Positions 8,265-16,489 of a stretch of DNA of 64,000 nt are shown here, one piece after another. A program made the translations under genes and the position numbers. Numbering within the stretch: position 1 is the stretch's first letter; every line of letters begins with the position of its first letter. Source of the stretch: JAZDGX01 sp964482205 (lineage in GTDB: Bacteria > Eisenbacteria > RBG-16-71-46 > CAIMUX01 > WJJG01); assembly GCA_964482205.1 (NCBI GenBank), contig CAYZWI010000003.1, positions 186,001 to 250,000 on the forward strand, in the 5' to 3' direction. A model generated the notes under the pieces. The model was not told the DNA's origin, made no database searches, and worked only from the letters and a program-made list of their open reading frames with translations.

Positions 8265-9533
8265 ATGCGATCGACGAAATGCCTGCAGCAGATCGCAATC
8301 GCCGGAAGTTGCCTGCTGGCGCTCTCGCTCCCTGCAGCAGCCTTGGAGGAGCCATCCGTTCCACCCGATGATGCTCCGTCTTCCGTCACCGTTCCCTTCG
8401 TCCTCGATCACAACCGCATGCTGCTCGATGCCGAATTCCTTCGTTCCGACGGCACCTGGAGGCCCGTGCGTCTCTGGGTCGACACCGGAAACCCGGCCTG
8501 TCTCATCAGCGCCGACCTGGCGCGCGATCTGGGCATCGACCTTTCCGCGATGACGGACTCCGCGGGGCAAGCGGCGGGAGCGATCTACGTTGAGCCACCC
8601 AAGGGCGTGCGCATCGGGGAGATGGCCCTCGACTACGCGGGGGTGCAGACAACGGTATTGGCGCAACCGCACTGGCTCTTCACTTCCATGCGCATCGATG
8701 CCAACCTTCCCGCCTCGGTGTTGAAGCGCTTTCGGGTGGTGTTCGATTACCCCGGGCGCGCATTAACGCTTGGCCGGCCGGGGGCCTTCGAGCCGCGCGG
8801 CGAGCGCTCGCCGGCAGCCGTGAATCTCGAGACCGGCATCGTTCAATTGGATGCGGTCATCGCCGGAGACACCCTGAGCTTCGCGCTCGACAACGGCGCA
8901 TCCTATTGCTTCACCTCGGCCGGCATCCTCGAAGGCTGGTCGCGGGCGCATCCCGAATGGCCGCGCATGAACGGGGCATTGGGCTGCGCGAACATCTGGG
9001 GATGGTGGCCGGATGAGCCCGTCTGGCCCGTGGTGCGTCTCCCGGAGATCGCCTGGGGATCGGCGCACCTCGAAGGTGTCGGCGTCGTGGGACTTCCCAA
9101 CTTCTTCGGCAACGATGCGAGCGTGGGCCAATGGTATTCGCGGAAGACCGCCCGCCCCGTCGACGGCTTCCTGGGACCAAACGCCTTCGGCGCTTTTCGC
9201 GTGGAGATCGACTACGAGAATTCGGCCGTCTATTTTCACCGCACCGGCGAGTTCGGCGTTCAAGACATGGATCTGGTCGGACTCACTCTGCGCCCCGAAG
9301 AAGATGGCGGCTACTCGGTGATCGGAGTCGCCGTGATGGACGGGCGCCCGGCCGTCGAAGGGGTGATGGCGGGCGATCGATTGCTCACGATCGACGGCCT
9401 CCAAGCGACGGGCACAACCATGGGAACCGTCATCGACGCCCTTCGCGGGAAGCCTGGGGACATCCGCCGCCTCGAGATCGAGCGCGCCGGCAAACGGATC
9501 ACCGTCTCAGCGAAGGTTGCCCGCTTTTTGTAA
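8265..9533 (+). CDS. Secreted retropepsin-like aspartyl protease with PDZ domain
   Basis: An exported protein of 422 residues. The start at 8265 has a GGAGG site and gives a clean signal peptide (CLQQIAIAGSCLLALSLPAAA); upstream in-frame codons would run through the 7881-7920 terminator. Two aspartyl-protease half sites are visible: RLWVDTGNPACLIS at about residue 75 and FALDNGASYCFTS at about residue 207. The second has D-N-G instead of D-T/S-G. The C-terminal 75 residues look like a PDZ domain (VMDGRPAVEGVMAGDRLLTI). Retropepsin-like plus PDZ proteins are known in Gram-negative bacteria, but their substrates are mostly unknown. Activity here is inferred. Confidence 0.75.
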   Translation: MRSTKCLQQIAIAGSCLLALSLPAAALEEPSVPPDDAPSSVTVPFVLDHNRMLLDAEFLRSDGTWRPVRLWVDTGNPACLISADLARDLGIDLSAMTDSAGQAAGAIYVEPPKGVRIGEMALDYAGVQTTVLAQPHWLFTSMRIDANLPASVLKRFRVVFDYPGRALTLGRPGAFEPRGERSPAAVNLETGIVQLDAVIAGDTLSFALDNGASYCFTSAGILEGWSRAHPEWPRMNGALGCANIWGWWPDEPVWPVVRLPEIAWGSAHLEGVGVVGLPNFFGNDASVGQWYSRKTARPVDGFLGPNAFGAFRVEIDYENSAVYFHRTGEFGVQDMDLVGLTLRPEEDGGYSVIGVAVMDGRPAVEGVMAGDRLLTIDGLQATGTTMGTVIDALRGKPGDIRRLEIERAGKRITVSAKVARFL

Positions 9534-9576
9534 GCGAACGCCGACGAAGAACGGAGCGTAGTGCCTTGGCATGCGC

Positions 9577-10647
9577 TCAGCTCTTGCCCTCCAACGCCGC
9601 GGCGATCTCGCCCATGTTCGGGGGGCCGACCTTCTTCTCGATCGCTTTGCGCGCTGAAGCGGCCAGGCAGGCGTGCTTCAGACCCTGGCGGTACGCGATC
9701 ATGGCGATGTTGTAGTGCAGACGGCCGTCCTCGGGATGCTCCGCTCCGATTCCGCAGATCCAGTCGATCCAATCCGCGGTCTTGCCCCAGGAGACGGCGA
9801 TCTTGCACGAGCCGCTGATGCCCGAGGCGACGCCGGCGCTGGTCGGATAGAGCTCGACGATGGATTTCCACATCGTCAGCGCCGCTTCCCCGTCCTGCTT
9901 GAAATACTCGTAGTACTTCCCCATCGAGGACATCGCGCGCGTGACTTCGATCGAGGTGCGCTGTGTGTCGGCCGCGACCATCTTGTCGAGCAGTTGTCTC
10001 GCCTGGTCCTCGCGTTTGCGAAAGAGATATTCCTCGATCACATTGGCCATCAGAGTGAAAGAGCCTGGCTGGGCCGCCAGATCGGCTTCCACCGCGGGAA
10101 GCGGATCGACCCCGCTCTTCAGGCCGAGCGCTTCATCGAGAAAGCTCTGCACTCCGCGAAAGCCGACGACCCGTCCGATCTCTTTTCCGTCGGGGCCGAT
10201 GAATAGCACGGCCGGGAGGCCGAGAATCGGGAAGCGGCGCCCGAGTTGGGCTCCCTCGGGGCCGTCGGACATGATCTGCAAGGGAATCAGATCGTCGGCC
10301 AGGCGCGCGCCCTCGGCCGTCGACCAGAATTGCTCGTCCATGTCCTTGCACTGCATGCAATGATCGCTGAAGACATCGATCATCACGATGCGGTTCTTGT
10401 CCTTGGCCTTGAGAAGCGCTTGATCGAGAGTCATTTTCTCCCACTCGACGCCCGGACCGGCGGCGGGCACGAGGGCGGGAGACAGCAAACTCACGAAGAA
10501 GAAGACGCTCGCGGCCAAGACGAGCCGCTTTGCGAGTCGCCGTTCGATTCCGACCTGTTCGCGCTGCGCGCCGATACCGATTTCTCCGCCGGCGCCCTGC
10601 CGACCGCCACCGCGATGCTCATCAAGAATCCTGCGCATGCTGATCAT
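9577..10647 (-). CDS. Exported thioredoxin-fold protein with TPR-like C-terminus
   Basis: A protein of about 356 residues with a single hydrophobic segment (RLVLAASVFFFVSLLSPALV) that should export or anchor it. Next is a thioredoxin-like domain with VMIDVFSDHCMQCKDMDEQFW, a CMQC redox site as in DsbD-gamma/thioredoxin-7-like proteins, and a cis-Pro region LGLPAVLFIG. The last 190 residues are helical and TPR-like (KYYEYFKQDGEAALTMWKS, DGRLHYNIAMIAYRQG). About 40 polar residues precede the hydrophobic segment, so the real start may be internal; I took the ATG at 10647, which has GGGGAGG upstream. It lies 58 bases downstream of the C1A peptidase gene on the same strand, so the two are probably co-transcribed. 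Confidence 0.8.
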   Translation of the reverse strand: MISMRRILDEHRGGGRQGAGGEIGIGAQREQVGIERRLAKRLVLAASVFFFVSLLSPALVPAAGPGVEWEKMTLDQALLKAKDKNRIVMIDVFSDHCMQCKDMDEQFWSTAEGARLADDLIPLQIMSDGPEGAQLGRRFPILGLPAVLFIGPDGKEIGRVVGFRGVQSFLDEALGLKSGVDPLPAVEADLAAQPGSFTLMANVIEEYLFRKREDQARQLLDKMVAADTQRTSIEVTRAMSSMGKYYEYFKQDGEAALTMWKSIVELYPTSAGVASGISGSCKIAVSWGKTADWIDWICGIGAEHPEDGRLHYNIAMIAYRQGLKHACLAASARKAIEKKVGPPNMGEIAAALEGKS

Positions 10648-10705
10648 GAGTGCTCGGTCCTCCCCTGTTCGACTCTCGTCTCTGTGCGCGCCCGCGCGCC
10701 CGTCC

Positions 10706-12169
10706 TCACTCTCCGGACGGTTGCCGCGCATCGTCCCGCGGTTGATCGGACCTCGCCGCCGCCTCGGGCAACCGGCCCTGCAGCAACTCGCGAGGCACCA
10801 TGTACGACAGCGACTTCAAGCGCACATAATCGCCCGAATAGAAATCGTAGCCCTTGAACCGCCCGAGGCGTGAGCTGCGATTCGAATCCTTGGCCAGGAA
10901 CCAGTCGCGCCCGCCGTGACGCACATAGCCGACGAGATGCACGCCATGATCGTCGGTCGTCGTCCCGTTGTCGATGCGCATCTCGCGGCTCGCCTGATCG
11001 ATGAACTCCGCCGGGATGTCCCATTCCGGGATCACCGCGGCTCCTTCCACCCCGTCCATGCCCGGCTCGCTCGTGTCTCCGCCGATCGACACGGTGTAGC
11101 CCGACTTCAAGGCCTGCACCAGCACCGCATAGAACTCGTCCAGCGGGAGATTCAGGTAGTCCTCTTCCCGCCTCCAGTTGTCCGGCACATCGAACAGTAC
11201 CCACTCGTGGAACGGTTGTTTCAAGGTCGAGACGACCGAGATGTAATCATCCATCTCCAAGCGGAGAACCGACTTAAAGAACTGCCGCGGGTCGTACGCG
11301 CGCCCCTCGAAGCGAAAGGTCTCGGGAGGCGGGCCGAGCTCGCGGTCGAGGAGCCCGCGCACATGCGCGATGATCGCCTCTTCATCCCAGTAGTGATGCT
11401 CGTTCACCCAAGCGAGATAGGCGTCGAGCTCTTCGGCCAGGCGCGCGTGATCGTGCCGGCCGTCGGGAAACGGAACTCCGGAATAGGCTTCCGCCGGAAC
11501 CGCTCCGTACAGGCGATAGACGTTGCGGACGCCCTGATCCTCCGAGCCCGAGGAAACATACGAGTGCCCGTACTCTCGAACGAATCGGCGCACCTTCTCG
11601 ACATACTCCCAGTACACGGCCCACATCTCTGACAGCTTGATCTTTCGACCGGTGCGCCGCGCAACCTCCGACTCGAGGTACGAAGTGGCGCAAAACGACC
11701 AGCAGGTGCCGGTCATGTACTGCGCTTGAGGCGGAAAATGAAACGCCGGGGAGAAGGCCTCCGGACCGGCCGGCTTTTCGATGCCGGTCCAATCCATGCG
11801 CAGCTGCAGGCGCCTTTCGCGCGTCTGCCCGCGCTCTCGAGCGCGCCGGTCCGCGTCCATCCACAACGAATCGGCCGCAGCCTGCCTCGCCTTGCGCAGC
11901 CGGCTCATCTCCATCATCACGCTATCGCGCACGGCAGGGCGATAGACCGGGCCGTTCGGTGCGACGGAGACGACCGACGAGGATTCGGACGCGCCGGGGG
12001 CCGCCGGCGGCGCTTGGGGGGAAGCGGCATCCGCTCGCCCGGGCAGCGCGGAAGCGGCCGGGAAGGGAACGCATGCGAAAGCGATGCAGACGAGAATCCA
12101 CGCCCCCCGCAAGGCTCCCGGCGGGCGAGCTCGTGAAGATCCCAATCGCGAAGCGCGAAGGAAATGCAT
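10706..12169 (-). CDS. Exported papain-like (C1A) cysteine peptidase
   Basis: A secreted cysteine peptidase of 487 residues in the C1A/bleomycin-hydrolase-like group. The start at 12169 has a GGAGG site and gives a signal peptide (ALRGAWILVCIAFACVPFPAASA). The catalytic Cys is in TGTCWSFCATSYLE at about residue 170, the His in DDHGVHLVGY, and the Asn in FLAKDSNRSS near the end, in the correct order. The substitution KDSN for the usual KNSWG is uncommon but keeps the catalytic Asn. A thioredoxin-fold gene follows and might keep the active Cys reduced; that link is an inference from position only. Confidence 0.82.
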   Translation of the reverse strand: MHFLRASRLGSSRARPPGALRGAWILVCIAFACVPFPAASALPGRADAASPQAPPAAPGASESSSVVSVAPNGPVYRPAVRDSVMMEMSRLRKARQAAADSLWMDADRRARERGQTRERRLQLRMDWTGIEKPAGPEAFSPAFHFPPQAQYMTGTCWSFCATSYLESEVARRTGRKIKLSEMWAVYWEYVEKVRRFVREYGHSYVSSGSEDQGVRNVYRLYGAVPAEAYSGVPFPDGRHDHARLAEELDAYLAWVNEHHYWDEEAIIAHVRGLLDRELGPPPETFRFEGRAYDPRQFFKSVLRLEMDDYISVVSTLKQPFHEWVLFDVPDNWRREEDYLNLPLDEFYAVLVQALKSGYTVSIGGDTSEPGMDGVEGAAVIPEWDIPAEFIDQASREMRIDNGTTTDDHGVHLVGYVRHGGRDWFLAKDSNRSSRLGRFKGYDFYSGDYVRLKSLSYMVPRELLQGRLPEAAARSDQPRDDARQPSGE

Positions 12170-12474
12170 GCAACCTCCGGATTCCATTGTCCGACCGCGT
12201 GCCTGGGATGCTACCTGCCCGGGTTCCGGATCGCAATCGCGCGCGCGACCCGTCGACAAGGCCCACGACCGGCCGGCCCGCAGCCATTGCGCCGGCCTCT
12301 GCTCACATCCAAATCCCACCGTTTTGTGGTAGCCTCTCCACTCGATGGAGACGCGCAGAACCTGGCGCTGCGGATCGCGCAAGCAGAACAGATGAAGAGA
12401 ACGGACCGAGCACGGCGAAACGCATGACCGGCGATGCGTGAGGGCCGCGAGCGGAATTCGCCCGGGAGGATCGC
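12170..12474. other. Divergent intergenic region
   Basis: 305 bases between the start of the C1A peptidase (leftward) and the start of the flavin reductase (rightward). Both promoters should lie here, but I see no convincing -10/-35 pair, operator or RNA element. Confidence 0.5.
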
Positions 12475-13017
12475 ATGGAGCGGAACAAGGTGGCGATCAG
12501 GGAGCTCCTTCTTCATCCCTTCGAAATCTGGGACAAGCGCTGGTTCCTGCTCACTTGCGGGGACTTCGCGAAGAAGGACTTCAATGCGATGACGGTCGCG
12601 TGGGGAAGCTTCGGCACCATGTGGAACCGGCCCTTCGCGCAAGTGGTCGTGCGTCCCGTGCGCCACACCTTCGGGTTCATGGAGCGCCACGACAGCTTCA
12701 CGCTGTGCAGTTTTCCCGAGCGCTATCGCGAAGCCTTGAACCTGCTCGGCACGACCTCCGGACGCGATGGAGACAAGATCGCCGCCGCCAGGCTCACTCC
12801 CATGGCCGCGAGTCGCGTGGCGTCTCCCTGCTACGAAGAAGCCGATCTCGTGATCGAATGCGCGAAGATGTACTGGCAGGACTTCGATCCGGCCCACTTC
12901 CTGGCGACCCACATCGCCAGGCAGTATCCGGCGAAGGACTACCACCGCGTCTATTTCGGAGAGGTGCTGGCAGTGAGCGCGGCGAAGGAGTTCTCCGCGG
13001 CGGGAATCGGCAAATAA
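12475..13017 (+). CDS. Flavin reductase-like FMN-binding protein
   Basis: A cytoplasmic protein of 180 residues of the flavin reductase/flavoredoxin split-barrel family. The visible signs are the N-terminal TCGDFAKKDFNAMTVAWGSFGTMWNRP and the RPVRHTFGFMERHDSFTLCSF region, which in flavoredoxins line the FMN site. Length is usual for the family. A GGGAGG site precedes the ATG at 12475. Partner and electron donor are unknown. It is convergent with the rhomboid gene. Confidence 0.82.
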   Translation: MERNKVAIRELLLHPFEIWDKRWFLLTCGDFAKKDFNAMTVAWGSFGTMWNRPFAQVVVRPVRHTFGFMERHDSFTLCSFPERYREALNLLGTTSGRDGDKIAAARLTPMAASRVASPCYEEADLVIECAKMYWQDFDPAHFLATHIARQYPAKDYHRVYFGEVLAVSAAKEFSAAGIGK

Positions 13018-13089
13018 GCGAGGGGCGGCCGGCGCAAACGGCCAGCAACTTCGCAGGGTGCGTGACCGCGAAGCGCGGCGGGCACGCGC

Positions 13090-13821
13090 TCACCGTCTTC
13101 GAAACGCTCCCCGGCCCCAGGCGTTTTCCAGCTCCAAGCGTTCTTCCTGCCGATTGCGGACGAGAAAGAGCCGGTGCAGGAGCATGCCCGCCCCGAATCC
13201 TCCCACATGCGCCCACCAAGCGATTCCTTCCGCAATGGCCGCGTTCGTCATCGAGACCGCGCCGCTCAGGATCTGCAGCACGAACCAGATGCCCAGGTAG
13301 AGAAAGGCGGGAAGCTGCGTGAAGTACGGAATGATGAGGATCGGAATCAGCACGACGACGCGCGCGCGCGGATACATGAGGAAGTAGGCACCCAGCACGC
13401 CCGCGATCGCGCCCGACGCTCCGACCGTCGGGATGACGGACGCGGACTGGAAGAGCGTGTGGACGATGGCGGACGCGAGGCCGCAGAGCAGGTAGAAGAC
13501 CAGGAAGCGCGCGTGGCCCATGCGGTCTTCAACATTGTTGCCGAAGATCCAGAACGTCCACATGTTGAGCAGGATGTGAAGCAGGCCGCCGTGCAGGAAC
13601 ATGCTGGTGAAGAGCGTGCCCACCGCTCCCACGGGAGAGGCGATCACATCGGCCGAGCCGGTGAAGCGCGCCGGCACCAACCCGAATTGCTCGAGAAAGA
13701 CGGACAGGCGCTCGGGACCGAGCGCCAGTTCGATCGCGAAGACCGCTCCGTTCGCCAGGATGATCGCCCAGGTGACGAGCGGCCGGATGCGCGTCGGAAT
13801 GTCGTCACGAATGGGAAACAT
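13090..13821 (-). CDS. Rhomboid-family intramembrane serine protease
   Basis: An integral membrane protease of 243 residues with six predicted helices. The family hallmarks are present: FLHGGLLHILLNMWTFWIFG with the conserved His and Asn in helix 2, the nucleophile Ser in GASGAIAG in helix 4, and the catalytic His in WWAHVGGFGAGMLL in helix 6. It has the usual N-terminal loop carrying the start of helix 1 (IRPLVTWAIILANGAVF). It would cleave membrane proteins near their transmembrane ends; substrates are unknown. Confidence 0.93.
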   Translation of the reverse strand: MFPIRDDIPTRIRPLVTWAIILANGAVFAIELALGPERLSVFLEQFGLVPARFTGSADVIASPVGAVGTLFTSMFLHGGLLHILLNMWTFWIFGNNVEDRMGHARFLVFYLLCGLASAIVHTLFQSASVIPTVGASGAIAGVLGAYFLMYPRARVVVLIPILIIPYFTQLPAFLYLGIWFVLQILSGAVSMTNAAIAEGIAWWAHVGGFGAGMLLHRLFLVRNRQEERLELENAWGRGAFRRR

Positions 13822-13896
13822 GGTCTCGCCTGTACGCGCGTACCGCCCGGCTCACTCTAATCGCTGCGCCGGCCGTCGCGCCGGCGAGGCCCCGGT

Positions 13897-15498
13897 TCAC
13901 GCCCCGGACGGCTGCGCGAAGGTCCCTTTCTCCGCCATTTCCCTCAGGCGGAACTTCTGGATCTTGCCCGATTGCGTCATGGGATAGCCGTCGACAAAGA
14001 CGATCCGCTTGGGGACCTTGAAGTTCGCGATCTGATCGCGGCAGTACGCGATCAACTCCTCTTCGGTCGCCTGCGCGCCGTCGGCGAGCTTCACGATCGC
14101 CCAGCCCACTTCGCCCATGCGCGCGTCGGGCACGCCGATGACCGCGACATTCGCCACCTTGGGATGCGTGAAGAGATACTCCTCGATCTCGCGCGGATAC
14201 ACATTGAATCCGCCGGTGATGTACATCTCCTTCTTGCGCCCGACGATCCGGATGTATCCCCGGTCGTCCATCGTGGCGAGATCGCCGCTGTAGAACCAGC
14301 CCTCCCGGTCGATCGACTCGGCGGTGGCCGCGGGATTTCCGTAGTAGCCCTTCATCACATTGTAGCCGCGCACGGAGAGCTCGCCCGTTTGCCCGTTGGG
14401 AACGGGGCGGCGCATGTCGTCCACGATGCGCACTTCCTGTCCGGGGAGCGGGTGTCCCACCGTGGTCACGCGGTCCTCGAGCGAGTCGTCGAGCTGCGTC
14501 ATGGTAATGACCGGAGAGGTCTCGGTGAGTCCGTAGGCGATGACCACATTCGCGCCCATCGTGTCGTGGGCCGCCTTCATCACCTCGATGGGGCACGGCG
14601 CGCCGGCCATCACCCCCGTGCGCAGGCTGCTCACATCGTAGCGCTTGTCCTTCATCTCCTCGAGATACTCGATGAACATCGTGGGCACGCCGTGCACGAT
14701 CGTGGCCCGGTGCTTCTCGATGGCGCGCAGCGCCTCGGCCCGCTCGAAGGCGGGCAGCGGCAGCACGCCGCTCGCCGCCGACACGCTGGCCGTGAGGCCG
14801 ATCACGCAGCCGAAGCAGTGGAAGAAGGGCACGACGACGAGGGTGAGGTCGTTCTCGTCCTGGCGCATGACGTGCGCGATGTGCTCGCCGTTTTGCGCGA
14901 TGTTCAAGTTCGTGAGCACCGCGCCCTTGGGCTCGCCCGTCGTGCCGGAGGTGTAGAGGATGAAGACGGGATCCTCGGGCTTGATCGCACCGCTCGCCGC
15001 CGCCAGCGCGGGGTCTTTGGCATGGCCCGCGCCCGCCGCCAGGATCTCCTGGAAGAACGCCATGCGCGGGGACTTCTCCTCGCCGCGCACGATCACCTGC
15101 TTCAAGCTGGGGATCGTGTCCCACACCGATTCCACGATCGAGACGAAATCGCTCTTCAGGAACTTCGAGCCGATCACGAGCCCCGAGCCCTGGCAGTTGT
15201 TCATGATGTAAGCGAGCTCGTGCCCGCGATAGCGCGAGTTCATCGGCACGATCATCCCGCCCATGCGCGCGATCCCGAAGAAGGCGATCACCCATTCGGG
15301 ATAGTTGGTCATGTAGATGCCGACGCGATCGCCCGGCTTCAGGCCGCGAGCGAGCAGTCCCGAGGCGAAGCGATTGGCGAGCTCATTGAGCTCGGCATAA
15401 TCGATGCGCTGATCTTCGAAGACGACGGCCGGACGATGAGGATGGCGTGTCGCCGCCTCCTCCAGAAAAGCCGACAGGGTGTAGGTGCGAGATTCCAT
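13897..15498 (-). CDS. AMP-forming acyl-CoA synthetase
   Basis: A class I adenylate-forming enzyme (533 residues) that activates a carboxylic acid, probably a medium- or long-chain fatty acid, to its CoA thioester. Motifs in order: the P-loop YTSGTTGEPKG, YGLTETSPV, GWFYSGDLATMDDRGY, the hinge IVGRKKEMYITGGFNVYPREIE and the catalytic Lys in QSGKIQK near the C-terminus. The start at 15498 has AAGGAGGA upstream. It is close to fadD/fadK-like ligases; chain-length preference cannot be read. No other beta-oxidation gene is next to it. Confidence 0.9.
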   Translation of the reverse strand: MESRTYTLSAFLEEAATRHPHRPAVVFEDQRIDYAELNELANRFASGLLARGLKPGDRVGIYMTNYPEWVIAFFGIARMGGMIVPMNSRYRGHELAYIMNNCQGSGLVIGSKFLKSDFVSIVESVWDTIPSLKQVIVRGEEKSPRMAFFQEILAAGAGHAKDPALAAASGAIKPEDPVFILYTSGTTGEPKGAVLTNLNIAQNGEHIAHVMRQDENDLTLVVVPFFHCFGCVIGLTASVSAASGVLPLPAFERAEALRAIEKHRATIVHGVPTMFIEYLEEMKDKRYDVSSLRTGVMAGAPCPIEVMKAAHDTMGANVVIAYGLTETSPVITMTQLDDSLEDRVTTVGHPLPGQEVRIVDDMRRPVPNGQTGELSVRGYNVMKGYYGNPAATAESIDREGWFYSGDLATMDDRGYIRIVGRKKEMYITGGFNVYPREIEEYLFTHPKVANVAVIGVPDARMGEVGWAIVKLADGAQATEEELIAYCRDQIANFKVPKRIVFVDGYPMTQSGKIQKFRLREMAEKGTFAQPSGA

Positions 15499-15751
15499 GT
15501 CTGACGCTTCCTCCTTCAACGAAATCGGAGAATCCAGGAGCGCCGTGATCAGATGGCGCGACGATACAGGCAAGGATGATCCTACCTGGATTTCGCGCCG
15601 GCAGGTTCCCAGCGCGAATCGGGTTACTGTAGGGCATTCGCGCTCCTGGTGTCCAGCGGGAGCTGCGCCTGGCCGGCACAGACGGCGCCGCCCGCGAGGG
15701 TTTGGAAATCGGTTTCAAGGCCTTGAAAGCCGAGCGGCCGATTCGCGCGAG

Positions 15752-16342
15752 TCACTCTTCTCGCGCGCCGCGCGGTTCTTCGGCCGACCGCTCGACCGCC
15801 AGCCGCAATTCGCGAAACAGGCGGGCGAAATCGGCGGGCGAATAATGCGCGTTCAATCCGCTGGGATTCGGAAGTACCCAGATGCGGGTCTCGCCCAGCC
15901 GCTCGGGCTGTTCGCCAATCGCGGCCCCCGGGCGTTCGAAGGAGTTGCGGTAGGCATCGAGGCCGAGGACGGCAATGAAGCGCGGGCGATAGCGCCGGAC
16001 CTTGCTGACGAGTCTTCGCGCGCCCGCGATCTGCTCTGCGCGCGTGAGTTCTCCCGCTGCGACCGTCGCGCGTCCGACCAGATTGGCGATGCCGATTCCG
16101 CCGGCAAGCAGCTCCCGTTCTTCAAAAGGAGAAAGCTGCCGTTCGGTGAAGCCGCTTTGATGCAGCGCCGGCCAGAAACGATTTCCCGGCCGGGCGAAGT
16201 GATGGCCGACCGCGGCGGTGTAGAGGCCCGGATTGATGCCGACGAAGAGCAGCTTCAATCCGTGGCCAATGACATCAGGCACCGATTTGCCCGTCGCCTG
16301 GAGCAATTGCTCACGCGTCGGCTTCCATGGCCGCGATGTCAT
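15752..16342 (-). CDS. mug: G/U(T) mismatch-specific DNA glycosylase
   Basis: DNA repair enzyme of 196 residues in the Mug/TDG branch of the uracil-DNA glycosylase superfamily. It removes U or ethenocytosine opposite G. The two active-site blocks are visible: LLFVGINPGLYTA near the N-terminus with catalytic Asn, and LPNPSGLNAHY near the C-terminus. The ATG at 16342 was chosen because the family match begins at PWKPTREQLL; upstream in-frame codons have no similarity. Mug usually is a stand-alone gene, as here. Confidence 0.9.
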   Translation of the reverse strand: MTSRPWKPTREQLLQATGKSVPDVIGHGLKLLFVGINPGLYTAAVGHHFARPGNRFWPALHQSGFTERQLSPFEERELLAGGIGIANLVGRATVAAGELTRAEQIAGARRLVSKVRRYRPRFIAVLGLDAYRNSFERPGAAIGEQPERLGETRIWVLPNPSGLNAHYSPADFARLFRELRLAVERSAEEPRGAREE

Positions 16343-16489
16343 CGCGCTCTCCGCGACAAGAAGTGTGTCCGCATGATCGGGTCGCCCACCGCGCCGAACC
16401 CGCTTGGCCTGCATGGGGTCGCCGAATTCACAAAACGGGCCGGCAGGCGTCTCCTCGCATGCCGGCCACACGGGAAGATATCACGGCGG

